From assembly GCA_022795805.1 (NCBI GenBank), contig JAAWHK010000011.1:1-44761 (forward strand): a stretch of 44,761 bases of DNA. Direction: 5' to 3'. Shown piece by piece: positions 9,701-16,582 of the stretch. The stretch is from Hungatella sp. (GTDB lineage Bacteria > Bacillota > Clostridia > Lachnospirales > Lachnospiraceae). Every line of letters begins with the position of its first letter. Position 1 is the first letter of the stretch. The notes beneath the pieces are model-generated. The model was not told where the DNA came from, ran no database searches, and saw only the letters and a list, made by a program, of their open reading frames with translations. The position numbers and the translations under genes were made by a program.

Positions 9701-10166
9701 CCAGAAAATCCTTGGGAAATTTCTGGAGAATATTCTCCTTATCCTCCACGATTTGGAATTGTTTATCCAGCAGCTGCCAGATATTGTGGGGAAGGTAAAT
9801 GTGGTCCATAAGGTATACCAGAAAGGCCTCCCTGGCCTCCAGGGACGTATCCAGATCGTCGCAGACCGGATCCGCCAGCACCCTTTTCCACGCTTCCTCC
9901 TGTCTTCTCTGCAAAATATCCCTGTAGATCTCGTCGATTTTGCCCACCCACAGGTCGATATCCGTCTTTTCCTTTTCTTCCTCCTCCGAATCCGGCTGTC
10001 TGGCAAACTGCACAGCCCCCTCATAGGCCTCCCTCAACCTTTTAAACCCCTCCGGATCATCCTCCGGATTGGTGTTTTTCAGAAGTCCCCTGTATGCATC
10101 CCTTATTGCATTCTCGTCTTTTGTCTCCTGAATCCCCAGGACATGAAACATCATCTGTCGTTCCAT
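6768..10166 (-). CDS. J-like domain plus tetratricopeptide-repeat protein, Hsp70 partner
   Basis: 1132 residues. The first 55 resemble a J domain (FHVLGIQETKDENAIRDAY, later GFKRLREAYEGAV), but the HPD tripeptide that stimulates Hsp70 ATPase is replaced by NPE in KNTNPEDDPEG. From about residue 280 to the end are many TPR-type helix pairs (for example WASYNNLGCCYKYLGQFEKA and HLGMYYEAAGDREKACEYYR). There is no signal peptide or membrane helix, so it should be cytoplasmic. The ribosome site GGAGGGG precedes the ATG, and a good promoter lies at 10253-10280. The stop overlaps the Hsp70 start (ATGA), so the two are translated together, which supports a physical partnership. TPR arrays usually bind proteins, so this may choose clients. 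The client is unknown. Confidence 0.88.
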   Translation of the reverse strand: MERQMMFHVLGIQETKDENAIRDAYRGLLKNTNPEDDPEGFKRLREAYEGAVQFARQPDSEEEEKEKTDIDLWVGKIDEIYRDILQRRQEEAWKRVLADPVCDDLDTSLEAREAFLVYLMDHIYLPHNIWQLLDKQFQIVEDKENILQKFPKDFLDYAIYYIEHASFIDYGLFRVTEGQDGDRDADAYIRSYLEIKRHIDQGETEGLLQRLDELKAFGIYHPYADAERLRLLSLSGQSWRKDSNPEDEGAAGETAPEVREAQQLADRLLEEYRKDMYILLYCGEARWAAGRREEAYGIWKEILEENPDHYTAKYGVARYLIAEEEYEEAKELMMDLLNMDGRDEAVLEDMRKTNEALIARYRASAAQPDLDEAKRCRDTVELGWCLFQNEYMDEAIELIKDLVPDEEQAYSYENLAGRLLYRAERYEEALPHLERWLEMIRSTPDDGSAENRKRISREFRACHILSGCCFELKRQEDALKYVDMAIETAGEFSDRQACMQYKAYLLFEDKKYKDSIDVCDRILEGDEGYFPAVLQRQEAAYELKNGQQVVDDYYRAIRIYGGYYKPYMLAAEAFFYSNQFADAKGVLDRARENQVEFSDNMKLYEIKVLRNLAEKREDRERPFAIAKELLEALKKPDGDTDIEDKSEVEYEIALLCWDNNEMDRALEHLQRAIDQNPDRMQYRMIRGHIYLDKKEYKKALAEYGEAKSAYGSTPALHYNCGLCQEELGMKVLAMEEFEKALECQEGYRDANEKLADYYKDKYTATYDPADFEKAMSYIDAQLKARESCYYLVEKGRLFMSAYRLEEAIAEFEKALTFEADDWASYNNLGCCYKYLGQFEKAIQYLEKAAQCMGDKKSVLPYSNMADCYEALGDYRKAIWCYEKDLEMFPDRRTFRKEIGLLYQYLEDYDNALRYFEMEPELDDYYENVAMVQYLQGKKKDAVKTYVKGINRASKENKCSRMCDLAYFYKDILGDFRKAEGYYKKALAAAETEDDRQETEWKLAYMYFRMGKKKDARLHAAKSLEHFKKSGSGSEENYLKYYSFGPARLMRFGWLYICLGETEKGLAMLEDMTRWKRCRQCRYRACYEGYQHLGMYYEAAGDREKACEYYRKALEYNNHEISLTIALKRIEKL

Positions 10167-10252
10167 CGTCTCCCCTCCTTTGCCGGCTTCTCTCTTCTGC
10201 CTGTGTTCCCCCCTGCCGCAGCGCTCTTTCAGTTATTTACGGTTCTTACTAT

Positions 10253-10280
10253 TTTATACAACTCCTATGCCACTTGTCAA
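10253..10280 (-). promoter_or_regulatory. Sigma-A type promoter for the J-TPR/Hsp70 operon
   Basis: On the minus strand TTGACA and TATAAA are separated by 16 bases, about 85 bases before the ATG of the J-like/TPR gene. The downstream leader shows no heat-shock operator that I can recognise. Confidence 0.7.
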
Positions 10281-10327
10281 TGTCCAGACTGCATGATAAT
10301 GCGCTTTATCCTCACCAATCCGGCGCA

Positions 10328-11755
10328 TCAGCCGCGCCGCAGACCTTTGGGATAATGATTCTTCAGCACGGCGCCCACCTGCTTGGCCCATCCTACAGAG
10401 AAGCCGTCCACAGTAATCAGGCTCCAGCCGCTGCCGCTCTCCTCCGTCTCAAAAGTCTCCCCGCGCAGATAAGCGGCCATCCGGCTGCTTTCTGCGCCGA
10501 AATCACGGCTCCTTCTCACCTGCTCCCCGTCAAGGCACAGCGCCAGGCTGTGGGACGGCTCAAACCGCTTTTTCTTTACGGTGCCAAGATGCAGCCCCGG
10601 CCGCAGCACCCGGAGCCCTCCATAATCCGGCATGCCCTCCGGAAGAAAATACAGCTGCTCCCCGAAAAGAACCAGCCTCTCCTTTGCTTCCCCGCCAAAT
10701 GCCTTCATCCCTTCCTCTGTGAGCGTATCCTCCGCAAATTCCCTCCACATCGTCTTTACCTGCTTATCCTTCACCCGGGACGCTTCCCGCACGTTCCCGG
10801 CCCCGCCGAAAGAGGTATCCTCACGCCTTCTCAACACCGCCAGGTAGTGGCCTTCCCCCTGTGTGCGGTGAGGCCAGATGCGGAATGTCCGGGCCAGCTC
10901 CTCCTGCCCGCCCGGCGTCCACTCCGGTCTGCCCCTGTCAAGTCCCTTTTGGCCGGAGACCCTCTCCACATAAAAATCCGGATTCCGCTCCAGAAAAAAA
11001 CGGATACTTCCCTCATTCTCCTCCGGGGAGAATGTGCAGGTGGAGTAGACCATCCTGCCTCCCGGCCTCACCATGGCAGCCCCCTGGTCCAGAACATGCG
11101 CCTGCCTCCCGGCGCACCTGACCACATTTTCCGGACTCCACTGGCTCCTGGCATCCGCGTCCTTGCGGAACATCCCCTCCCCGGAACAGGGGGCGTCCAC
11201 CAGAACTTTGTCGAAAAAGAGGGGGAACCTCCCCGCCAGAACCTCCGGCGCCTCATTGGTCACCACCGCGTTTCGAATCCCCATCCGCTCCACATTCTGG
11301 GACAGAATCTTTGCTCTGGCCGGATGAATCTCATTGCACACCAGAAGCCCCCGGCCTTTAAGCTGCCCTCCTATCTGGGTGGCCTTTCCCCCCGGAGCCG
11401 CACACAGATCCAGCACCTTCTCCCCCGGCTCTGCCCCCAGAAGCTCCGCCGCCGCCATGGCACTGGGCTCCTGAATATAGAAAACTCCCGCCTCATGCCA
11501 GGGATGCCTGCCCGGTCTTATGTCCTCCCCGTAATAATACCCGTCCCGGGCCCATGGGATCCTGGTCAGTCCCAACTCCGCGATAATCTTTCGTCTCTGG
11601 CCGTCCCTTATGACCTTCAGCGGATTCAGCCGCAGCCCCTGCATCCTCCGTCCCCTGCAGCTGTCCAGAAAGGCGGCGTACTCCTCCCCCATAAGTCCTC
11701 TCATCTTCTCCAGAAATTCCTCCGGAAAATCCGTTCTTTGGTCCCCGTCCCTCAT
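10328..11755 (-). CDS. NOL1/NOP2/Sun-family rRNA cytosine-C5 methyltransferase (RsmF-like)
   Basis: 475 residues from MRDGDQRTDFPEEF. An ATG 23 codons upstream is less likely: it lacks a ribosome site and would place a strong divergent promoter inside the gene, whereas GGAGG precedes the chosen ATG by about 10 bases. SAM-binding motif DLCAAPGGKATQIGGQL, catalytic motif VDAPCSGEGMF (PCS cysteine) and second cysteine motif YSTCTFSPEENE are all present. The C-terminal part (about 300-475) matches the extra RNA-binding domain of RsmF/YebU-type enzymes, ending near YPKGLRRG. It should methylate a cytosine in 16S rRNA using SAM; the exact position cannot be read from sequence. It is transcribed away from the DUF1576 gene. 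Confidence 0.9.
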   Translation of the reverse strand: MRDGDQRTDFPEEFLEKMRGLMGEEYAAFLDSCRGRRMQGLRLNPLKVIRDGQRRKIIAELGLTRIPWARDGYYYGEDIRPGRHPWHEAGVFYIQEPSAMAAAELLGAEPGEKVLDLCAAPGGKATQIGGQLKGRGLLVCNEIHPARAKILSQNVERMGIRNAVVTNEAPEVLAGRFPLFFDKVLVDAPCSGEGMFRKDADARSQWSPENVVRCAGRQAHVLDQGAAMVRPGGRMVYSTCTFSPEENEGSIRFFLERNPDFYVERVSGQKGLDRGRPEWTPGGQEELARTFRIWPHRTQGEGHYLAVLRRREDTSFGGAGNVREASRVKDKQVKTMWREFAEDTLTEEGMKAFGGEAKERLVLFGEQLYFLPEGMPDYGGLRVLRPGLHLGTVKKKRFEPSHSLALCLDGEQVRRSRDFGAESSRMAAYLRGETFETEESGSGWSLITVDGFSVGWAKQVGAVLKNHYPKGLRRG

Positions 11756-11788
11756 GCTTTCCAAACCTCCGTAAATTCCAAAATTCCG

Positions 11789-11817
11789 TTGATACCTTCC
11801 GTTCCTGATGATATACT
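11789..11817 (+). promoter_or_regulatory. Sigma-A type promoter for the DUF1576 gene
   Basis: TTGATA and TATACT are separated by exactly 17 bases, about 53 bases before the start codon. It lies between the divergent methyltransferase gene and this gene, and supports the shorter start of the methyltransferase. Confidence 0.75.
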
Positions 11818-11869
11818 GTTCCATGTAACATTCCCATTGTCAAAGATAAAATCATTGAGGTACAGACAT

Positions 11870-13300
11870 ATGAAAAAAATCACGGCGGACAACAGTACGA
11901 TCATCAACGGAATTGCCCTTGGTTTCTCCCTTTCATTCCTGGCAGCCGTGCCGGCGGCAGCCCTCCATACAGGCGAATGGGGACAGATACTGCAAAACTG
12001 GTATCTTATCATGATTTCCCCCTGCCCTCTTGTCACCGACTACTTTGCCCTGGGCGGCCTGGCAAGCACTTTGTTAAACACCTTTGCCTGCGGTATGGCC
12101 TGCTTTCTCTTTATGATCATTTTAAAAGGCCCGTCCCGGGCCAACACGCTGGCAGGCTACTTCCTGGTAGTGGCTCACTGCTTCTACGGACTGAATTTCT
12201 TCAACATGTGGCCTCCCTTTCTGGCCATCCTCCTGTACCTGCGGGTAAAAAAACTGGACTGCAAAAAGAATCTCCACATCTGCATGTTTGCCACCAGCTT
12301 CGGCCCTTTTGTCAGTGAGCTGATGTTCCGCTACACCCAGAGTCATTTCGTTCTGGGGGAAGTGCATCTCACCCTGTCCGGCGTTCTGCTGACCATAGCC
12401 TTCAGTCTTATGCTGGGCTTTCTCATTCCCGCCATCCTGCCGGGAGCCCACGCCTGGCACAAAGGCTATACCCTGTTTAACGGCGGGCTGGCCGTGGGGA
12501 TGCTGGGATTTTTTCTCTTCAACTTTTTCTACCGCACCATGGGCTTTCACAGCCACGGCAGCGTGGCCCGGGAAAATGCCGTATACGCCCGATTCGGCCA
12601 CTCCTACAGCGCCTTTGCCAACCTGTTTTTAATATCCATCTTCTGCCTGTGCCTGGCTGCCGGATGGCTCCTTAACGGCAGAAGTTTCCGGGGGTTCGGC
12701 CACCTGGTGAAAGATACCGGCTACTCCAGCAACTTTGCCGACAAGTACGGCATGCCCCTCTGCCTTATAAATATCGCCTGCCACGGAAGCCTGTTCCTTT
12801 TGTACTTAAACCTGATCATCCGCTTCACGGAAGGGTCCGGTTTTATGGGCCCCACCGTGGGCGTAGTCTTTGCAGCCCTCACCTTCACCGCCATGGGACA
12901 GCATCCGAAAAACGTGTGGCCCCTTCTCTTCGGCTACCAGCTTCTGTCCGTGGTTGTATTTGTGGTGTGCGCCGCCACGGGTACGGAACTTCCCTGGTCG
13001 CTCTCCACCCAGGGCTACATCACCAGCGCCGCCTTCGCCACGGGCCTGTGCCCCATCGTGGGACGGTACGGAATCCGGGCCGGCATCGCGGCGGGATTCA
13101 TGTGCGCCTCCCTGTGCACCTCCACCAGCGCCCTTCACGGCGGGCTTATCCTGTACAACGGCGGATTTACCACGGGCATCACCGCCCTGATTCTTCTTCC
13201 CATCCTGGAGCACTACATCCCCCAAACGCGGACCGAGATGAAGAACCTGACCATCAACATGCACGATATGCTCACGCTCATCGGCAGCAATCAAAAATAA
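11870..13300 (+). CDS. DUF1576 polytopic membrane protein
   Basis: 476 residues from MKKITADNSTI, with GAGGT 7 bases upstream and a promoter at 11789-11817. The open frame reaches far upstream, but that part is antisense to the methyltransferase gene and is not coding. About ten hydrophobic segments are visible (for example GIALGFSLSFLAAVPAAAL, FFLFNFFYRTMGFHSHG and LYLNLIIRFTEGSGFMGPTV). Two similar halves seem likely: the pattern of small residues and the NGG motifs (YTLFNGGLAVGM and ILYNGGFTTGI) recur. By memory this is the DUF1576 family, whose function is unknown; a transporter is plausible from the fold-like repeat (inference). It converges on the HerA-like gene with only 2 bases between the stops and no clear terminator. 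Confidence 0.82.
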   Translation: MKKITADNSTIINGIALGFSLSFLAAVPAAALHTGEWGQILQNWYLIMISPCPLVTDYFALGGLASTLLNTFACGMACFLFMIILKGPSRANTLAGYFLVVAHCFYGLNFFNMWPPFLAILLYLRVKKLDCKKNLHICMFATSFGPFVSELMFRYTQSHFVLGEVHLTLSGVLLTIAFSLMLGFLIPAILPGAHAWHKGYTLFNGGLAVGMLGFFLFNFFYRTMGFHSHGSVARENAVYARFGHSYSAFANLFLISIFCLCLAAGWLLNGRSFRGFGHLVKDTGYSSNFADKYGMPLCLINIACHGSLFLLYLNLIIRFTEGSGFMGPTVGVVFAALTFTAMGQHPKNVWPLLFGYQLLSVVVFVVCAATGTELPWSLSTQGYITSAAFATGLCPIVGRYGIRAGIAAGFMCASLCTSTSALHGGLILYNGGFTTGITALILLPILEHYIPQTRTEMKNLTINMHDMLTLIGSNQK

Positions 13301-13302
13301 AC

Positions 13303-14880
13303 TTATCTCCCGAACAGGGTTCCCAGAATTCCTCTTCCGATGCTGGCGCCTATGTTGCCGCCCAGTTTCCTGCCGAAACTGCCGCCTACGCTCTTGCCGA
13401 TCTCGTTGCCTACCTCCCGCCCGATGGTCCCGGCCGCTGACCGGACCACCCCGGCGGCTGCTCTCTTTTTGGCCTTCTCCCTCTGCTCAGCCTCCCTGAC
13501 CCGCGCCTTCTCAAGTCGTTCGGCCTCCTTCCCGGCTTCCTTTTCGGCCTTTTCCTCCTCTTTTCTTCTCAGCTCCAGTTCCTCCTGCTGCTTTGTCTTT
13601 CTCTGAAAAAATTCGTATGCCGAATCCCTGTCCACCATGGTTCCGTACTTGGAGTACAGAGGCTGGCTCTCCATCTGTCTCTGCCTCTCCTCCCCGCTGA
13701 CAGGTCCCATAAGGCTCTGAGGCGGAAGAATCCTGGCCCGTCTTACCACGCCTGGGATTCCCTCCCTATCCAAAAAGGACACCAGCGCTTCCCCGATTCC
13801 CAGCTCACCTATGGCCTGCCTGGTGTCAAATTCCGGGTTGGGCCTGAATGAATCCGCCGCCGCCCTGACCGCCTTCTGCTCCGTGGGCGTGTATGCCCGG
13901 AGGGCATGCTGAATCTTGTTGCCCAGCTGCCCCAGTATCCCGTCGGGAATGTCTCTGGGACTCTGGGTAATAAAATAAATCCCCACCCCCTTGGACCGCA
14001 CCAGCTTTACCACCTGCTCCAGCTTCTGCATCAGCGCCCTGGGCGCATCGTCGAACAGCAGGTGGGCCTCGTCAAAGAAAAACACCATTTGAGGCTTTTC
14101 ACAGTCCCCCACCTCCGGAAGAATCTCAAACAGCTCCGACAGCATCCACAGCATAAAGGTGGAGTACATCTTCGGGTTGTGGATCAGGCTCTCGCTGTGA
14201 AGGATGTTAATCACGCCATTTCCGTGAGTATCCTGCCTGAACCAGTCCCGGATATCCAGCGCCGGCTCCCCGAAAAACTGCTCCGCCCCCTGTTCTTCCA
14301 GTGCGGCCAGGTTCCGCAGGATGCTGTTAATGCTCTGCCGCGGAAGACTGCCGTACATGGATGCGTACCTTTTGTTGTTCTCGGACACGTACTGAAGCAT
14401 GGATCGCAGATCCTTTGTATCCAGAAGCAAAAGCCCCTCCTCATCCGCAATCCTGAACACCACCGTCAGTACGTCACTCTGTGTGTCCGTAAGCCCCATA
14501 AGCCGCGCCAGCAGCGTCGGACCCATCTCGGAGACAGTGGTCCGCAGCGGAAGCCCTTTTGCGGCAAAAATATCCCAGAAACAGACCGGGTAGCTTCTGT
14601 ACGCAAATCCCCACTCCCGAAGGCCGAAAGACTCCGCTCTCTCCCTCATCTCCTCACTGTCTGTGCCCGGGCGGCACAGTCCCGCCAGATCCCCCTTCAC
14701 GTCCGCCAGAAACACCGGCACTCCCATGTCGCTGAAAGATTCCGCCATCACCTTAAGGGTCACCGTCTTGCCTGTCCCCGTGGCCCCGGCGATCAGTCCG
14801 TGGCGGTTGGCCATAGAGGGTTCAATGCCCAGTTTCTCCCCTTCATCCTCCCCGATCCACACCATTTTGTCATAAACCAT
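13303..14880 (-). CDS. HerA-like ATPase of the DUF853/YjgR type
   Basis: 525 residues from MVYDKMVWIGEDEG. An ATG three codons upstream is only 2 bases from AGGAGG, while the chosen one is 11 bases away; the choice is not certain. Walker A GATGTGKT is near residue 31, Walker B MVFFFDEAHLLFDD near 265, and the sensor-like segment IYFITQSPRDIP follows, so it is a FtsK/HerA-fold P-loop ATPase. After residue about 420 a basic/acidic coiled coil (RKTKQQEELELRRKEEEKAE) leads to a glycine-rich tail with repeated GxxxG-type spacing (GREVGNEIGKSVGGSFG), which may pack in or on a membrane. No NurA nuclease or other repair partner is adjacent. The cellular role of the DUF853 group is not established. 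Confidence 0.85.
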   Translation of the reverse strand: MVYDKMVWIGEDEGEKLGIEPSMANRHGLIAGATGTGKTVTLKVMAESFSDMGVPVFLADVKGDLAGLCRPGTDSEEMRERAESFGLREWGFAYRSYPVCFWDIFAAKGLPLRTTVSEMGPTLLARLMGLTDTQSDVLTVVFRIADEEGLLLLDTKDLRSMLQYVSENNKRYASMYGSLPRQSINSILRNLAALEEQGAEQFFGEPALDIRDWFRQDTHGNGVINILHSESLIHNPKMYSTFMLWMLSELFEILPEVGDCEKPQMVFFFDEAHLLFDDAPRALMQKLEQVVKLVRSKGVGIYFITQSPRDIPDGILGQLGNKIQHALRAYTPTEQKAVRAAADSFRPNPEFDTRQAIGELGIGEALVSFLDREGIPGVVRRARILPPQSLMGPVSGEERQRQMESQPLYSKYGTMVDRDSAYEFFQRKTKQQEELELRRKEEEKAEKEAGKEAERLEKARVREAEQREKAKKRAAAGVVRSAAGTIGREVGNEIGKSVGGSFGRKLGGNIGASIGRGILGTLFGR

Positions 14881-15017
14881 ATTTCTCATATCCTCCTGTT
14901 CTTCCCCTTGTTTTCCATTCCCCAAAACGCTTCCCACATTACTGTCTCTGACCAGTTTATCACGTTGTCTCCCATCTGTCTATCGCCGCTGAATCCATGT
15001 CGCTTTATCCATGCCTT

Positions 15018-15053
15018 AAAAACAAAAAATGCCCTGAGAATTCTCTCAAAGCA
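15018..15053 (-). terminator. Intrinsic terminator of the DUF6465 gene
   Basis: On the minus strand TGCTTTGAGA pairs with TCTCAGGGCA (10 pairs, two of them G-U) around a GAAT loop, followed by TTTTTTGTTTTT. It lies 41 bases after the stop. Confidence 0.85.
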
Positions 15054-15094
15054 CTCTTTATATGCCCATATTCCATGCCTGAAACGGCCTGAAC

Positions 15095-15490
15095 TTACAG
15101 CTGAATCTTGTAATCCCCGGATCCCTCTCCGTTGACCACATAGTAAGCAACGTTCTCCTCCGGCTTCACGTAGATGTCGATGGTCTTAATCTCCCCGTCC
15201 GGATTCGCCTCCATGTAGGCCTTCTTAGCTGCCTCCAGCACATCCTTTGCCGCCACATCCCTGTTGTTAAACTGGATGGTCACAGTTGCCGCCAGCTCTG
15301 CCTTCTTGGCCGGAGCTTTCTTGACTGCCGGTTTCTTTGCCGGTTCTTCCTTAGGTGCTTCCGTCTTCACGGCTTCCTCCTTGAGTACTTCCGTCTTCTT
15401 GGCTGATGTCTTCCTGGCTGCAGTCTTCTTAGCCGCTGCCGTCTCAACTGCAGCTTCCGCTGCTGCCATCTTCTTCTCTTTTACTGCCAT
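15095..15490 (-). CDS. DUF6465 protein with Lys/Ala-rich N-terminal tail
   Basis: 131 residues from MAVKEKKMAAAEAA, with AGGAGG 8 bases upstream. Residues 1-62 are low complexity, rich in Lys, Ala and Glu with repeated KKT and PAKK units, like histone-H1-type or HU-tail sequences. Residues about 63-131 form a compact domain (ATVTIQFNNRDVAAKDVLEA, then IDIYVKPEENVAYYVVNGEG) that I recall as DUF6465. The tail suggests nucleic-acid binding; the function of the domain is unknown. The gene is monocistronic, with two tandem near-consensus promoters and a strong terminator, which suggests high expression. Confidence 0.8.
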   Translation of the reverse strand: MAVKEKKMAAAEAAVETAAAKKTAARKTSAKKTEVLKEEAVKTEAPKEEPAKKPAVKKAPAKKAELAATVTIQFNNRDVAAKDVLEAAKKAYMEANPDGEIKTIDIYVKPEENVAYYVVNGEGSGDYKIQL

Positions 15491-15547
15491 CTCATAATCC
15501 TCCTGAAATCCTTTGCTTATTATCTTGATTATCAATCTATTTACCTG

Positions 15548-15619
15548 AATCTATTCTGTCGTCCCTGTTTTGTCAATTTGTAATGGTTGAAGTATAGACC
15601 AGTTTTTCTCATTTGTCAA
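15548..15619 (-). promoter_or_regulatory. Tandem sigma-A promoters of the DUF6465 gene
   Basis: On the minus strand there are two boxes: TTGACA (15614-15619) with TATACT (15591-15596), spacer 17, and TTGACA (15571-15576) with TAGATT (15548-15553), spacer 17. The first is very close to consensus. Confidence 0.8.
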
Positions 15620-15628
15620 CCTAACCCG

Positions 15629-16582
15629 CTAAAATACGCTCTTTTGCACGTTTTTTCCCCAGAAAATCCCCTGATACAGGCCATTTTCACGAAATTTTTT
15701 CGCTATGGTATTGAGAACAAGCCGTTTGCTGCCGCTCCACGCCGGTTCCAGAAGAAGGGATTTGGGGCCGTCGCCGCTGACGCGGTGGATGACCACTTCC
15801 CCGGGAAGACGCGCGATGCTCTCCGTCACCAGGTCCGCATACTCCTCCAGGGAAAGTACATAAAACGGTTCCCTCTCATACATGGCGGCCAACCCGGTTC
15901 CTTTCAATATATGAAGAAGCTGCAGTTTTATGCCGTCTGCCGGAATCCGTCCCACATAATCCACGGTTTCCATCATCATCTTTCTGTCCTCCCCCGGAAG
16001 GCCCAGGATCACATGAACCACCACCGTAAGCCCCGCCTGCCGAAGCCGGGCGCAGGCGTCCTCAAACACGGGCAGCCCGTACCCCCTGCCGATCATGGCA
16101 GCCGTCTTCTCGTGGATGGTCTGAAGCCCCAGTTCCACCCACACCGGTTTCCTTTCGTTCAGCCTTTTCAGAAGTTCCACGGTCTCCCGGGGCAGGCAGT
16201 CCGGCCTGGTTGCCACGGACAGCCCCACGATGAGAGGATGATCCATGGCTTTTGAAAACAGAGGCTCCAGGTAGGAAACGGGCGCATAGGTGTTGGTGTA
16301 GGACTGGAAGTAGGCGATAAACGGCCCCTCCTCTGATATCTTTCCGGCCACCTTCTCCCTGGCTTTCTCGATCTGCTGCCACACATCCTCACAGGCGCCG
16401 GCAGGCACCGCGAAGTCCCCGGAACCTCCCTGGCTGCAGAAAATACACCCTCCTGTTCCCAGAGTCCCGTCCCGGTTGGGGCAGGTCATCCCCCCGTCCA
16501 GCGCCAGCTTATACACCTTTCTTCCGAAGCGGCGCTTCAGCTCATAATCCAGGCTGTGGTAAGGCCTGTCATCCCAGCGCAT
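15629..16582 (-). CDS. TIGR01212-family radical SAM protein (YtqA-like)
   Basis: 317 residues. The iron-sulfur cluster motif is CPNRDGTLGTGGCIFC, with the wide spacing after the first cysteine that is characteristic of TIGR01212. Other family segments are FIAYFQSYTNTYAP, GLSVATRPDCLP, VELGLQTIHEKTA and VHVILGLPGED. It is a cytoplasmic radical SAM enzyme; relatives are thought to act on RNA or in an Elp3-like way, but the reaction of this group is not settled. The ATG overlaps the 3' end of the MATE gene by 14 bases, and AGGAGG lies 10 bases upstream within that gene, so the two are co-transcribed and perhaps coupled. Confidence 0.9.
   Translation of the reverse strand: MRWDDRPYHSLDYELKRRFGRKVYKLALDGGMTCPNRDGTLGTGGCIFCSQGGSGDFAVPAGACEDVWQQIEKAREKVAGKISEEGPFIAYFQSYTNTYAPVSYLEPLFSKAMDHPLIVGLSVATRPDCLPRETVELLKRLNERKPVWVELGLQTIHEKTAAMIGRGYGLPVFEDACARLRQAGLTVVVHVILGLPGEDRKMMMETVDYVGRIPADGIKLQLLHILKGTGLAAMYEREPFYVLSLEEYADLVTESIARLPGEVVIHRVSGDGPKSLLLEPAWSGSKRLVLNTIAKKFRENGLYQGIFWGKNVQKSVF

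Noticed and set aside
10094-11869. Upstream 592-codon extension of the DUF1576 frame
   Set aside because: It is antisense to the methyltransferase gene; a promoter and ribosome site lie right before the internal ATG at 11870.
13303-14880. HerA-like gene as an anti-phage system
   Set aside because: No partner nuclease, SIR2 or DUF4297-type gene is adjacent, and the DUF853 subgroup is widespread as a stand-alone gene.
15300-15470. Repeated AAG/GCC-rich codons in the DUF6465 gene as a DNA repeat or CRISPR
   Set aside because: They are explained by a Lys/Ala-rich coding tail; units are irregular and in frame.
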